From JAEUJM01 sp041918615 (lineage in GTDB: Bacteria; Actinomycetota; Acidimicrobiia; Acidimicrobiales; DATDAH01): 64,000 bases of DNA. Position numbers and translations under genes: made by a program. The notes under the pieces were generated by a model. It saw only the letters and a list, made by a program, of their open reading frames with translations, made no database searches and was not told where the DNA came from. Where the stretch lies: NCBI GenBank assembly GCA_041918615.1, contig JAYRVH010000007.1, forward strand, positions 213,908 to 277,907, given 5' to 3'. This document shows positions 24,237 through 35,700 of this stretch, in pieces (within the stretch, counting starts at the first letter, position 1; each line of letters begins with the position of its first letter).

Positions 24237-25886
24237 TCACATCATGCCGCCCATGCCACCCATACCGCCCATGCCGCCGCCACCGGGCATGGCCGGCATG
24301 GCCGACTCTTCCTCGGGCTTGTCGGCCACGAGGGCTTCGGTGGTGAGGAGCATGGCCGCAATGGACGCGGCGTTCTGGAGTGCCGCTCGGGTGACCTTGG
24401 CCGGGTCGATGACGCCGGCCTTCATGAGGTCCTCGAACTCCCCCGTGGCGGCATTGAAGCCGATGGCACCGAGCTCGCTCTCGACCTGGCGGACCACGAC
24501 GGCGCCTTCCTGGCCGGCGTTGTCGGCGATGAGGCGGGCCGGGGCGTCGAGGGAGCGCAGCACCATGCGGGCGCCGGTGGCCTCGTCGTCCTTCAGCTTC
24601 TTCATCACCTTCTCGACCGCACCCATGGTGCGGATGAGTGCGGTGCCGCCACCGGCGACCACGCCCTCTTCGATCGCGGCCCGGGTCGCGGAGAGCGCAT
24701 CTTCGATGCGGTGCTTCTTCTCCTTGAGCTCGACCTCGGTGGCCGCGCCGACCTGCACGACGGCCACGCCGCCGGCCAGCTTGGCGAGACGCTCCTGGAG
24801 CTTCTCGCTGTCCCAGTCGGAGTCGCTCTCCTCGATCTCACGACGGATCTGCGCGATCCGGCCTTCGACGTCGGCCTTGGATCCGCCACCGTCGACGATG
24901 GTGGTGGTGTCCTTGGTCACAACCACCTTGCGGGCGTGACCGAGCAGATCGAGGGTGGTGTTGTCGAGCTTCAGGCCGATCTCTTCCGAGATCACCTGAC
25001 CGCCGGTGAGGACGGCCATGTCCTGGAGCATCGCCTTGCGGCGCTCGCCGAACCCGGGGGCCTTGACGGCCACCGAGTGGAACGTGCCGCGGATCTTGTT
25101 GACCACGAGCGTGGCCAGGGCCTCGCCCTCGACGTCCTCGGCGACGATGAGCAGCTGCTTGCCGCTCTGCATCACCTTCTCGAGGACGGGCAGCAGGTCC
25201 TGCACCGAGCTGATCTTGCCGTTCATGAACAGCAGGTAGGGATCTTCGAGGATCGCTTCCTGGCGCTCGGCGTCGGTGACGAAGTACGGCGAGAGGTAGC
25301 CCTTGTCGAACTGCATGCCCTCGGTGAACTCGAGGTCCATGCCGAAGGTGTTGGACTCCTCGACGGTGACGACGCCGTCCTTGCCGACCTTGTCGATGGC
25401 ATCGGCGATGACCTTGCCGATGGCCGGGTCGGCGGCCGAGATGGCCGCGACCTGCGCGATCTCGGACTTCTCGTCGATCTCCTTGGACTGCTCGGCCAGG
25501 GACTCGACGGCGGCCGCGACGGCCTTCTCGATGCCCTTCTTGAGGCCCATGGGGTTGGCGCCGGCGGCCACGTTGCGGAGGCCTTCCTTCACCAGCGCCT
25601 GCGCGAGCACCGTGGCGGTGGTGGTGCCGTCGCCCGCGATGTCGTTGGTCTTGGTGGCCACTTCCTTCACGAGCTGGGCGCCCATGTTCTCGAACGGGTC
25701 TTCGAGCTCGACCTCACGGGCGATCGAGACACCGTCGTTGGTGATCGTGGGGGCACCGAACTTCTTGTCGAGCACCACGTTGCGGCCCTTCGGGCCGAGC
25801 GTGACCTTGACGGCGTCGGCCAGCTTGTTCACGCCGGCCTCGAGACCGCGGCGGGCCTCCTCGTCGAACTTCAGGATCTTCGCCAT
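24237..25886 (-). CDS. groL: Chaperonin GroEL
   Basis: 549-residue 60-kDa chaperonin. It has KVTLGPKGRNVVLDKKFGAP, GDGTTTATVLA (ATP pocket), the VVAGGGTAL equatorial motif, and the GGMGGMGGMM C-terminal tail that lies inside the ring cavity. Normal length. Seven bp downstream of groES, under the same CIRCE-controlled promoter. Confidence 0.98.
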   Translation of the reverse strand: MAKILKFDEEARRGLEAGVNKLADAVKVTLGPKGRNVVLDKKFGAPTITNDGVSIAREVELEDPFENMGAQLVKEVATKTNDIAGDGTTTATVLAQALVKEGLRNVAAGANPMGLKKGIEKAVAAAVESLAEQSKEIDEKSEIAQVAAISAADPAIGKVIADAIDKVGKDGVVTVEESNTFGMDLEFTEGMQFDKGYLSPYFVTDAERQEAILEDPYLLFMNGKISSVQDLLPVLEKVMQSGKQLLIVAEDVEGEALATLVVNKIRGTFHSVAVKAPGFGERRKAMLQDMAVLTGGQVISEEIGLKLDNTTLDLLGHARKVVVTKDTTTIVDGGGSKADVEGRIAQIRREIEESDSDWDSEKLQERLAKLAGGVAVVQVGAATEVELKEKKHRIEDALSATRAAIEEGVVAGGGTALIRTMGAVEKVMKKLKDDEATGARMVLRSLDAPARLIADNAGQEGAVVVRQVESELGAIGFNAATGEFEDLMKAGVIDPAKVTRAALQNAASIAAMLLTTEALVADKPEEESAMPAMPGGGGMGGMGGMGGMM

Positions 25887-25893
25887 GTGCTTC

Positions 25894-26184
25894 CTACTTC
25901 ACGATCGCGAGCACGTCGCGGGCAGAGAGGATGAGCAGGTCGTCGCCCTCGGAGGTGATCTCGGTGCCGCCGTACTTGCTGTACACGACGGTGTCGCCGA
26001 CGCCCACGTCCATCGGGATCAGCTCGCCGGTGGTCTCGGAGCGCTTGCCCGGGCCCACGGCCAGGACCTCGCCCTGCTGGGGCTTCTCCTTGGCGGTATC
26101 GGGGATGACCAGGCCGCTGGCGGTGGTCTCCTCGGACTCGCCGGGCTTGACGACGATTCGATCGTCGAGGGGCTGGAGGTTCAT
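25894..26184 (-). CDS. groS: Co-chaperonin GroES
   Basis: 96 residues: LQPLDDRIVVKP start, GLVIPDTAKEKPQQGEV mobile loop, and the GTEI/LLILSARDVLAIV end. Caps GroEL. GGGAG ribosome-binding site before the ATG; first gene of groES-groEL. Confidence 0.98.
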   Translation of the reverse strand: MNLQPLDDRIVVKPGESEETTASGLVIPDTAKEKPQQGEVLAVGPGKRSETTGELIPMDVGVGDTVVYSKYGGTEITSEGDDLLILSARDVLAIVK

Positions 26185-26227
26185 TCAGGTACTCCCTGTG
26201 TTCTCTGGCGGTGTTCTCGGGCAGGCA

Positions 26228-26254
26228 TTAGCACTCTCAGGTGCCGACTGCTAA
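26228..26254. promoter_or_regulatory. CIRCE operator (HrcA site) before groES
   Basis: TTAGCACTC - 9 nt - GACTGCTAA; one mismatch from the CIRCE consensus TTAGCACTC-N9-GAGTGCTAA. It is 44 bp upstream of the groES ATG and overlaps a possible minus-strand promoter (TTGGCG, 19 bp, TAGCAT at 26284-26254). Indicates heat-shock control by HrcA. Confidence 0.93.
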
Positions 26255-26336
26255 TGCTAGGCCCAAGGACCCCCACTCGCCAACTCGTGTCGTCGGCGTT
26301 TCGGCGGGCGATGGCCGAGCCACCCCGCCCGGCTCA

Positions 26337-27334
<998 letters not shown>

Positions 27335-27338
<4 letters not shown>

Positions 27339-27898
27339 GGCCGCTCCCCCGCAGCGCCCGTGGTCAGGCCCGCTCCGACGCGCTCGAGACGGGCCGCATA
27401 CGCGGGGGTTCCGATGTCGTTGGCCCACATCACCAGTGCATCCTCGTTGACCTCGGCGTAGTAGTTGCGGCGGATGCCCGCGGGGGCAAAGCCGAATTGG
27501 CGGTAGAGCCCGATCGCCGCCTCGTTGGTCACCCGCACCTCGAGCGTGAGGTTCTCCGACCCCCGCCGAACGGCATGGCCGGCCAGGGCCAGCAGCAGCC
27601 GGCGGCCGATGCCGCGCCGGTGGAACTCGGGCGCAACGGCCAGCGTGGTCACGTGCGCGTCGGGACCGATGAACATGAGACCGCCGTAGCCGACCACCTC
27701 TCCCCGCATGCGGGCCACCAGGTAGTAGCGCATGCCGCCGAGGGCCAACTCGCTCAGGTAGAGCCCGATCGACCAGGGCCGCGGGTACGACTGCACCTCG
27801 ATGCGCAGCACGCTGCGCAGGTGCCGGCGGCGCATCGCCACGACCTCGACGGGCTCGTGGCGATCAGCCGTGCCGTCCGGTGCGGTGGGCCCGGTCAT
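27335..27898 (-). CDS. rimI: Ribosomal-protein-alanine N-acetyltransferase RimI-like
   Basis: 187-residue GNAT domain: HVTTLAVAPEFHRRGIGRRLL (acetyl-CoA loop) and NEAAIGLYRQFGFAPAG. Position between tsaB and tsaD fits RimI, which acetylates the N-terminus of S18 or related targets. ATG at 27898 chosen; an upstream TTG would add four residues. Confidence 0.88.
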
Positions 27899-27929
27899 CG
27901 CGGCCGCCAATCGGGGCGGGTGGGCCCGA

Positions 27930-28637
27930 TCATCGGGGCCCCCGCTCGGGGCGGGTGGGCCACGGGGCTGCGGCGTCGGGCTTGCGCAGGTAGAGCGGCT
28001 CGACCTCCCAGGGATTCACGGTCTCCTCGCGCAGCGCCTGGGCGTGGGCCAGCTGCACCAGCGAGGACGCACTCGGGTACGCCTGTTCCTGATCGGCGAT
28101 ACGGACGCGGCTCAACGCCTCGAACACGTCCGCGTAGCGGCGGGCGCCGTCGCCGACCAACAGGCACTCCTCCCCCGAGGCCACGATCTCCGAGGCCAGG
28201 TCGTCGGGTGCGCCCACCTGGTGCTCCGACACCCGCTGGACGCCGGCGGGCACCGGTCGGTAGAACGCGTAGAACAGCTCTCCCCGGCGGGCGTCGATCG
28301 CGGCCACGATCAGCCGGGGCGTGTGGCGCAGGGGGAAGGCGAGCAGGTCGAGGCTGGGCAGGCCGATCATCGGCACCCGCAGGGCGTAGGCCATGGCCTT
28401 GGCCGTGGCCACACCGACCCGCAGCCCCGTGAAGAGGCCGGGGCCGAGATCGACCGCCACCACCCCGATGTCCGCGAGATCGATGCCGACCTGGCGGCGC
28501 ACGAAGTCGATGGCGGGCACCAGCGTCTCGGCGTGGCGACGGCCGCGGGCGACGTTCGCCGAGCCCAGCACCCCTTCGTGGCCGCCGATCGCGCACCCCA
28601 CCTGGTCGGTGGCGGTGTCGATGCCCAGGATCAGCAC
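27930..28637 (-). CDS. tsaB: tRNA threonylcarbamoyladenosine complex dimerisation subunit TsaB
   Basis: 235 residues: LILGIDTATDQVGCAI start, VAVDLGPGLFTGLRVGVA and AIDARRGELFYA, all typical of TsaB (YeaZ), the inactive TsaD paralogue that scaffolds the TsaB-D-E complex. Overlaps tsaE by 7 nt. Confidence 0.95.
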   Translation of the reverse strand: MLILGIDTATDQVGCAIGGHEGVLGSANVARGRRHAETLVPAIDFVRRQVGIDLADIGVVAVDLGPGLFTGLRVGVATAKAMAYALRVPMIGLPSLDLLAFPLRHTPRLIVAAIDARRGELFYAFYRPVPAGVQRVSEHQVGAPDDLASEIVASGEECLLVGDGARRYADVFEALSRVRIADQEQAYPSASSLVQLAHAQALREETVNPWEVEPLYLRKPDAAAPWPTRPERGPR

Positions 28638-29113
28638 GGACCGAGCTCCTCGAGCGCGTCTGCCAGGGTCGCCAGCCGTCCGTTCCAGGTGGGGCCGACC
28701 GCGTCGATCAGGACCTCGCGGTCGTCGTCGGCGTCGCCGAAGGTGAAGCGCACCTGAAGGTAGTCGGGCGGCAGTGCGGGCCGGATCGTGTCACCCCACT
28801 CGACCACCGTGACGGCGTCGTCGTCGAGCAGGCCGGCGATGTCCAGATCGGCCACCTCGTCGAGTCGCTCCAGGCGGTACACGTCCAGGTGGTGGAGCCG
28901 GAGGCGACCCTCGTAGCGGTTGGCGAGCGTGAAGGTGGGGCTGGTGATCGGGTCACGGACACCGAGCCCTGCGCCCAGGCCCTGGGTGAAGGCGGTCTTG
29001 CCGGCGCCCAGGTCGCCGGCCAGCACGAACAGATCACCGGCGCAGGCGTGGTCGGCCACGACGCGGGCCACGGCTCTCGTGCCGTCGACCGATGAGGTCG
29101 TGACGAGGATCAC
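28631..29113 (-). CDS. tsaE: tRNA threonylcarbamoyladenosine ATPase TsaE
   Basis: 160-residue P-loop ATPase: LAGDLGAGKTAFTQGL (Walker A), SPTFTLANRYEG, HHLDVYRLE and VVEWGD match TsaE/YjeE. GTG start. Completes the TsaBDE set in one operon downstream of alr. Confidence 0.95.
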   Translation of the reverse strand: MILVTTSSVDGTRAVARVVADHACAGDLFVLAGDLGAGKTAFTQGLGAGLGVRDPITSPTFTLANRYEGRLRLHHLDVYRLERLDEVADLDIAGLLDDDAVTVVEWGDTIRPALPPDYLQVRFTFGDADDDREVLIDAVGPTWNGRLATLADALEELGPC

Positions 29114-29194
29114 CCCCGGAATCTACGCCCGCCCGTCGCCTTCCGTGCCGTTCGGGGGCACTGCGGCCGGGTGGCACTGCTCCGCTCCCGGCGT
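29114..29194 (-). repeat. Degenerate copy of the spc-operon micro-ORF repeat
   Basis: The alr-tsaE gap contains GGAGCGGAGCAG and, 30 bp on, CCCGAACGGCACGGAAGG (minus strand), resembling GGAGCGGAGCAG and CCCGAAGGGGCACCGAC in the micro-ORF before rplF. No intact frame reaches the tsaE start, so this copy looks decayed. Confidence 0.35.
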
Positions 29195-30343
29195 TCAGGC
29201 GCCCCGGTAGACACGGGGCACGCGCGGGCCGATGCCGCACACGATCTCGTAGCCGATCGTGTCGAGCCGCGCACCCCAGTCATTGGCCGTGATCGCCTCG
29301 GCCCCCTGCCGGCCGATGAGCACCACCTCGTCGCCCTCGGCGACCTCGTCGTCGCCGCAGTCGACCATGAACTGGTCCATCGTGACCACACCGGCCATGG
29401 GGTGGCGGTGCCCGCCGATGAGGACCTCGCCGCCCGCCCCGGCAAGGCGGCGGGGAACCCCGTCGGCGTACCCCAACGGCACGGTCGCGACCGTGGACTC
29501 GTGCTCGAGGCGGTACCGCAACCCGTAGGACACCCGCTCGCCCGCAGCCACACGCTTCAGGTGGGTGACCCGGGCCTTCAGGGACAGTGCGGGCCGCAGG
29601 CCGGCGGCCTCGGCCACGCCGTCGAGCGCCGGTGACGGCGAGATGCCGTAGAGCGCGATGCCCGCCCGAACGAGGTCGAACCGAGCGTCGGGGAGGGTGA
29701 GGGCGGCGGCCGAGTTGGCGGCGTGGCGCATCGGTGGGTGCACGCCGGCCTCGGCGAGCGCGCCGACTGCCGCGTCGAAGCGGGCGAGCTGTTCGGCGGT
29801 GAAAGGGTCGAGGGGCTCGTCGGCCACCGCGCAGTGTGTCCACACCCCCTGGAGCGTGAGGGCGGGATCGCCGTCGACGGCGAGGGCCAGGGCGACGACA
29901 TCGTCGGGCTGCGCGCCCACTCGGTTCATGCCGGTGTTCACCTTGAGGTGCACGGGCACGGGCATGGGTTCGGGGGCCGCCTCGGCCCGAGCCGCCGCCG
30001 CGAGCGCGGACACGCCGCCCGGCGTGTAGACCGTCGCCACCAGGCGGTGCGCGACGACGGCCGCCATCTCGGCCGGCCGAGGCTCGGACAGGACCAGGAT
30101 CGGCACGTCGATGCCCGCCTCGCGGAGCCGCACGCCCTCGTCGACGAGCGCGACCGCCAACCACTCGGCCCCCGCGGCCACCGCCGCCCGGGCGATCGGC
30201 ACCGAGCCGTGGCCGTAGCCGTCGGCCTTCACCACCGCGCAGACGGCGGCCGGTCGGCACCGCTCGACCAGCGAGCGCACGTTGTGGGCGACGGCGCCGA
30301 GGTCGACCTCGGCCCACGCCGGTCGACCCTCGGGGTCAGGCAT
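29195..30343 (-). CDS. alr: Alanine racemase
   Basis: 382 residues; makes D-alanine for peptidoglycan. AVVKADGYGHG carries the PLP lysine, GERVSYGLRY the catalytic Tyr loop, and GYADGVPRR and GYEIVCGIGPRVPR the C-terminal domain. ATG at 30343 follows GAGAAGG closely; upstream in-frame sequence without stops makes a slightly longer N-terminus possible. Confidence 0.95.
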   Translation of the reverse strand: MPDPEGRPAWAEVDLGAVAHNVRSLVERCRPAAVCAVVKADGYGHGSVPIARAAVAAGAEWLAVALVDEGVRLREAGIDVPILVLSEPRPAEMAAVVAHRLVATVYTPGGVSALAAAARAEAAPEPMPVPVHLKVNTGMNRVGAQPDDVVALALAVDGDPALTLQGVWTHCAVADEPLDPFTAEQLARFDAAVGALAEAGVHPPMRHAANSAAALTLPDARFDLVRAGIALYGISPSPALDGVAEAAGLRPALSLKARVTHLKRVAAGERVSYGLRYRLEHESTVATVPLGYADGVPRRLAGAGGEVLIGGHRHPMAGVVTMDQFMVDCGDDEVAEGDEVVLIGRQGAEAITANDWGARLDTIGYEIVCGIGPRVPRVYRGA

Positions 30344-30395
30344 CCTTCTCGACCCCACCCGTCTCTGCCTCACCCGTCTCGGCCCCACCCCAGGG

Positions 30396-30442
30396 ATTTC
30401 TTGGTGGTTGACCACCTGTTCCGGGGTTCATCACCAAGAAAT
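30396..30442 (-). terminator. Hairpin terminator 3' of the CBS-domain gene
   Basis: ATTTCTTGGTG pairs perfectly with CACCAAGAAAT (11 bp), with a small GGTGGTTGACCACC structure in the loop. It lies 9 bp past the CBS gene stop. Its outer arms are the same as those of the hairpin at 12828-12869. Confidence 0.75.
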
Positions 30443-30450
30443 GCCGGGGG

Positions 30451-30930
30451 TCAGGCGTCGTTCCCGGCTCCGTGGACGATGGCGCGCAGGATGTCGCCTC
30501 GGGCGATGATCCCCACCAGGCGGCCGTCGCTGACCACAGGGAGCCGGGACGCGTCGTGGTCGTGCATGAGCGTGGCCGCCGTCTCGACCGTGTCGTCGGG
30601 ACCGCACGTGACCGGCTCGTCGTCCATCACCTCGGACACGATGGCACCGACGGCCTTCTGGAAGTCCTCCGCGAAGTGCTTCTTCCAGGACGGCAGCTCG
30701 ATGTAGGCGCCGAGCAGGCTGATGACGGTGGGCCCGTGGACCTGGGCGTCCTGCATGATGAGGTCGCCGGTCGAGAGCATGCCGACGACGGTCCCGTCCG
30801 CGTCGACCACCGGCGCGCCGTCCACCTCGGCCTCGACCAGGGCACCCATGGCGTCCTGGATGGGTTGATCGGGCGCGACCGTGACCACGCCGGTGGTCAT
30901 CACGTCGCGTACGGGCAGATCCTGGGTCAT
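30451..30930 (-). CDS. Two-CBS-domain protein
   Basis: 159 residues: two CBS domains (MTTGVVTVAPDQPIQDAM to STGDLIMQD, and VMDDEPVTCGPDDTVETAA to IARGDILRAIV) separated by a 40-residue linker. Such pairs bind adenine nucleotides and act as energy or ionic sensors. Its ATG overlaps the nnr stop (ATGA), so it is co-expressed with that gene. Confidence 0.85.
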   Translation of the reverse strand: MTQDLPVRDVMTTGVVTVAPDQPIQDAMGALVEAEVDGAPVVDADGTVVGMLSTGDLIMQDAQVHGPTVISLLGAYIELPSWKKHFAEDFQKAVGAIVSEVMDDEPVTCGPDDTVETAATLMHDHDASRLPVVSDGRLVGIIARGDILRAIVHGAGNDA

Positions 30931-32321
30931 CGCTGGTCCCTGTCGGTTCGGCGGCGGTCGGGGCCCGTTGCGGCGATCAGAGCGAACGCCTCAGGTAGCC
31001 GATCGACCAGATCGCCGGCCACCAGGCCCTGCCGCCAGCCTAGGGTGCCGGCGAGCCCGTGGATGAACGCGCCGCAGGCAGCGGCGTGGAAGGGGTCGAG
31101 GCCGGTGGCACACAGTGCCCCGATCACCCCGGCCAAGACGTCGCCGGTGCCGGCCGTCGCCAGCCGGCTGTCCCCCGAGGTCGACAGGAGCACCGCACCG
31201 CCGGGTTCGGCCACCACCGTGGTGGCGCCCTTGAGCAGCACCACCGCTCCGGACTGCTCGGCCAGCGACCGTGCCGCCGCCACGCGGTCGCTGCCCGGCA
31301 GTGCACCGGTCAGTCGTTCGAACTCTCCGTCGTGGGGGGTGAGCACCGTGGGGTGACGCCGGGCGATCAGGGTGTTGACGGCTCGCGAGCCGAGCGCCGA
31401 GAGGCCGTCACCGTCGAGCACCACCGCAGGGTCGAGCATCCGCAGCAGCGCGCGGACGCCCGTGGAGGCCTCGTGCCCGAGGCCGAGACCGGGACCGACC
31501 ACGAAGGCACCGAAGCGGTGCGCGTCGTGTCCGACGCTCTGGAGCCAGTCGGTGGGCGGGAGCGGGCGGCCGACGGCCTCCGCAGGCCGCAGCAGGTCAT
31601 CTGGCACACCGGGGGTGCTCAGGCGCACGTAGCCGGCACCGGCCCGCTGGGCCGCCCTTGCAGCCAGGTGAGCGGCGCCGGTCATGCCGGCCGAACCGGC
31701 GATGATCCAGCAGGCGCTCTGCCACTTGTGGGCGTCGGCCTTCCGTCGCGGCAGCCACCCGGCCACGTCGGTGACCTCGACCCGATGCGCGGTCGCCGAC
31801 GAGACGTCGAGGCCGATGTCGGCGACGGTCACCTCGCCGGTCGACGAAGCGCCGTCACCGAACAGCAACCCCGGCTTCAGGGCCGCGAACGTCACGGTCC
31901 GGTCGGCGGCCATCACGGGTCCGGCGGCGACCCCCGTGAGCCCGTCCACCCCCGAGGGGATGTCGACCGCCAGGACCAGCGCGCCGCCCGGGTCGGGCGC
32001 CAGGTAGTCGCCCCGGAAGCCCGTGCCGTAGGCCGCGTCGATCACCAGATCGGCAGCAGGCAGGCGCCGGGGGGACTCTTCGGCGGGGACGACCTCGACC
32101 CGCACGCCTCGGCGCCGGAGGCGCTCGGCCGCGTCGCGCCCGTCGTTGCCGTTGTTCCCCTTGCCGGCCACCACCACCACTCGACGCCCGTAGGTGCCGC
32201 CCATCATCTCGACCGCCGCCTGCGCCACGGCTGCGCCCGCGCGGCCGATCAGCACGTCGACCGGTTCAGGAGCGGCAGCATCGACCGCTCCCATCTCCTG
32301 TGGCGTCAGGACCGGGATCAC
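30927..32321 (-). CDS. nnr: Bifunctional NAD(P)H-hydrate repair enzyme
   Basis: 464 residues. The N-terminal NnrE-type epimerase (VVVVAGKGNNGNDGRDAAERL) is fused to the C-terminal NnrD-type ADP-dependent dehydratase (TVLTPHDGEFERLTG, STSGDSRLATAGTGDVLAG). Repairs hydrated NAD(P)H. Normal place next to acpS in actinobacteria. Confidence 0.94.
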   Translation of the reverse strand: MIPVLTPQEMGAVDAAAPEPVDVLIGRAGAAVAQAAVEMMGGTYGRRVVVVAGKGNNGNDGRDAAERLRRRGVRVEVVPAEESPRRLPAADLVIDAAYGTGFRGDYLAPDPGGALVLAVDIPSGVDGLTGVAAGPVMAADRTVTFAALKPGLLFGDGASSTGEVTVADIGLDVSSATAHRVEVTDVAGWLPRRKADAHKWQSACWIIAGSAGMTGAAHLAARAAQRAGAGYVRLSTPGVPDDLLRPAEAVGRPLPPTDWLQSVGHDAHRFGAFVVGPGLGLGHEASTGVRALLRMLDPAVVLDGDGLSALGSRAVNTLIARRHPTVLTPHDGEFERLTGALPGSDRVAAARSLAEQSGAVVLLKGATTVVAEPGGAVLLSTSGDSRLATAGTGDVLAGVIGALCATGLDPFHAAACGAFIHGLAGTLGWRQGLVAGDLVDRLPEAFALIAATGPDRRRTDRDQR

Positions 32322-32408
32322 GCGCTCCCCCCGACACCGCGACGCGAGCAGAACGGCGGGCTCGGGGCACCGGTGGCGGAATGCGCAGCTATCACTGGCC
32401 GCCGGCGA

Positions 32409-32777
32409 TCACAGGGCCACCGCGATGGCGTGGGCGGTGGTCTCGGAATGGGTGAGGGTGAGCAACCAGCGCGAGACGCCTCGTTCGTCGGCGAGGGCGG
32501 CCGCCCGCCCGTGAAGGGCGAGCGAGGGAGCCCCCGAGTCGTCGTCGCGGACCACCTCGATCTCGGTGAACTCGACCGCGCCCAGCCCGACCCCCAGGGC
32601 CTTCATCACCGCTTCCTTGGCCGCGAAGCGGGCGGCGAAGCGCTCGGTGGGGTCGTGGCGCCGCTCGGCATAGGCCTGCTCGGCCTCACAGAACAGGCGG
32701 GGCACCAGGCCGGGGGTGCGATCGAGCGCGTCCCGGAAACGGTCGAGGTCCACGAGGTCGGTGCCGATGCCGATCAT
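32409..32777 (-). CDS. acpS: Holo-[acyl-carrier-protein] synthase
   Basis: 122 residues; transfers 4'-phosphopantetheine to acyl carrier protein. IGIGTDLVDLDRFR and RFAAKEAVMKAL hold the metal and CoA ligands. ATG at 32777 overlaps the upstream stop as TGATG; a GTG immediately before it is the alternative. Confidence 0.94.
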   Translation of the reverse strand: MIGIGTDLVDLDRFRDALDRTPGLVPRLFCEAEQAYAERRHDPTERFAARFAAKEAVMKALGVGLGAVEFTEIEVVRDDDSGAPSLALHGRAAALADERGVSRWLLTLTHSETTAHAIAVAL

Positions 32778-35700
32778 CACGTGCCGAGCGCCCGCCAGCG
32801 CTCGGCCAGGTCGGTGACGGGCTCGGTGAGCAGCACGACCACGTCGATGCCGGCGAGCAGGTCCTCGCGGAAGAACGGCTCGGTCTCCGCGACGGTGTCA
32901 CGCAGCGCGGCGAAGCGGCCGCGGTAGCCCTGGAGCACGCTGCGGGCGGTCGCCATGGGCAGCCGCTCGGCGAAGCGGACGTGCAGCAGCGTGAGGCCGG
33001 TGGCCTGGTTGTCCTTTATCTCGGGCACGATGACCAGTGTCCGGCCGTCGCTGCGGCCGCGGGCCACGAGCACCTCGCGGTCGGTGGCCACCCGGTTCTT
33101 GGTGCCCCTGAGCACGGGGTTGCGATCGGTGCGCGAGGCCAGCTCGCGGGCGATGCCGCCCCGGTCGACCACCACCGCGGTGGCCTCGCCCACATCGACT
33201 CGACCGTCGATGCGGTAGCGGGTGAAACCGGTGACCTCGACCACCGCCGGGTCGAGGTCGGCGAGGGTGCGCAGCGAGCGGTAGCTGAGGCGGTCGCGGG
33301 CGGCGCCGGCGTCGAGGACGGCGCGGACGAGCGGCGTGTGCAGCAGCGTCTCGTCGGACCGCGAGATGCCCACCGTGACGGTCTTGGCCTGGTGCTTGAT
33401 GGCGTCGACGGGTCGGGTGAGCTCCTCGATGGCCCGGCTCAGCGCCGCGGTCAGGTCCTCGACGACCACGCTCGGTGTGCCGACCTTGCCGTTCTCGACC
33501 TGGTACAGGTCGAGGGGTGTGGTGCCGAGCGCGTAGCGGAACAGCGATGCCACGCGCACCGCGGTGCTGGCCTCGAGATGGCCGTTGTACTCGCCGGACC
33601 GCAGCCCGTCGTAGAACTGGCCCGCCAATGGCTCGAGCGTGGGAGCGAGGTCGGCCAGCAGCCGCTCGGGGTCGGTCACCTCGGCGGCGTGCGACACGGC
33701 GCCTTCGATCGCGGCACGGGCCCCCCGGAGCGGACGGGCCTGCCCGTCGATCGCCAGGGCCGCCTCGTAGCCGAACAGGTGGCCGACCATGGCGGCGAGG
33801 ACGAAGGCGAGCCGGGGATGGGTGACGGGGACGAACAGGGCCTGCAGCGCGGCCGCGAAGCGACCCTCACCTTCGGTGGCGATGACCACCGGGGCGGCCT
33901 TGTGGGCCCGGTAGATCGCCACCTCCTTGGCCACGTCGTCGGCGTTCGAGCCTTCGAGCCCGGCGGCGCACACCAGGATCAGCGGCTCGGACGACAGGTC
34001 GATGTGCTTCTTGTCCTCGGTGCTGTCGCAGGCGATGGACTTGTAGCAGAGCTCGGACAGCTTGATCCGGATCTCGTGGGCGGCCACCCGGTTGACGCCA
34101 TTGCCGACGATCGCCCAGTACCGACGCGGCGGCGCCAGTTGGTGGGCCGCCTGGGCGATGGCGGGTCGCGTGGCGATCGTCGCCTCGAGGGCCTCGGGAA
34201 GGTCGCGCAACGCCGCCAGCAGGGCCTGGCGGTCGGGGGCAGGGGCCACCCCGAAGGCGTCGGACAACGCCACGGCCAGCAGGAACCCGGCCGCGATCTG
34301 GGCGTAGAAGGCCTTGGTGGAGGCGACGCTCATCTCCACGTCCCGGCCGTCCGAGGTGTACAGCACCCCGTCGACCTTGTCGGTGAGGTCGCTGTTCCGA
34401 CGGTTGACGATGGCGATCACCCGGGCGCCGCGCGCCCGCACCACGTCGACGGTGCGGTTGGTGTCGGTGGTGGTGCCCGACTGGCTGATCGCCACCACCA
34501 GCGTGTCGGACATGTCGGGGCGCATGGCGAAGCCCGAGAGCTCGGTGGCCAGCACCGCGTCCACGCGGACGGTGGTGGACGCCAGGGCGGCGTCGAGGGC
34601 GACGGCCAGGCTCTGGCCGGCGACCGCGGCGGTTCCCTGGCCGGTGACGACGACCCGGGTGATGGCCCCTGCGCGAATCGCCGCCAGAACCTCTTCGGAG
34701 AGCGTGTCGGCGCCGAGGACCACCCGCAACCGACCGCCGTCGTCGAGGAGCTTGCCCCGCAGGGTCTTGCGGAACGAGGTGGGGGCCTCGGTGATCTCCT
34801 TCAGGAGGAAGTGGGGGTAGGCGCCGCGGTCGATGTCGCGCGTGGTCACCTGCGCGGTCGCCAGGTCGGCCGCCACCACGGGCAGCGGGGTGCCGTCGTA
34901 CGCCCGGCGGTCGATGCCGTCGAGGGTTCCCGCCTGTGCGCCGTCGAGCACCACGATCTGGCCGCGGCTGGCCGTGGGGTTGTCGAGATCGGCCGGCGTC
35001 TCGCCGTCCATGCGCAGATAGGTGGCGGTCTCCTCGACCAGCCCGTAGGGCTCGCTGGCCACCAGGTAGGCGTCCTCGGTGAGCCCCACGTAGAGGGCCT
35101 GGCCGCTGCCCCGGAGGGCGAGGTGCAGCCGGTCGGGCGTGGTGGCGGCACTGGCCGCGATCGCGACCGAGCCCTCCATGGCGGCGACGGTGGCACGGAA
35201 CGCCGAGCCGAGGCCCTCTCCGGCCGCCACCCGACGCGAGACAAGGGTGGGGATCACCTTGGCGTCGGTGGTGATCTCGGGCGCGAGCTCGAGGCCCTGC
35301 GCCGCCTTCAGGTCGGCGAAGTTGTCCACGTCGCCGTTGAGGGCGGCGGTGACGTAGGGGCCCGCGGTGAGCCCCTCCTCGTCGGAGTTCAGCGGATGGG
35401 CGTTGGCCTCCGAGATGATGCCCACGCTGGCCCAGCGGGTGTGCCCCAGAACGAGGGCCCGGGCGTTGTCGTTCGACAGGGCGTGGTGGAGCAGGGCGTC
35501 GCCTTCGATCGCGGCTCGCAGCGACGCGGTGTTGTCGCCGAGCTCGCCGATCTCGGCGGCGGCCTTGTACACGAAGCTGAGCGCGGTCTCGCCCGCCGGC
35601 GAGTCGACCGCGGCGCGCACGGCCAGCGACTCGAAGAGGCGGTCGCCGTCGCGCTCGCCGAGCAGACCAGCGTTGGCGGGTGCGGCCAGGTCGAGGCCGT

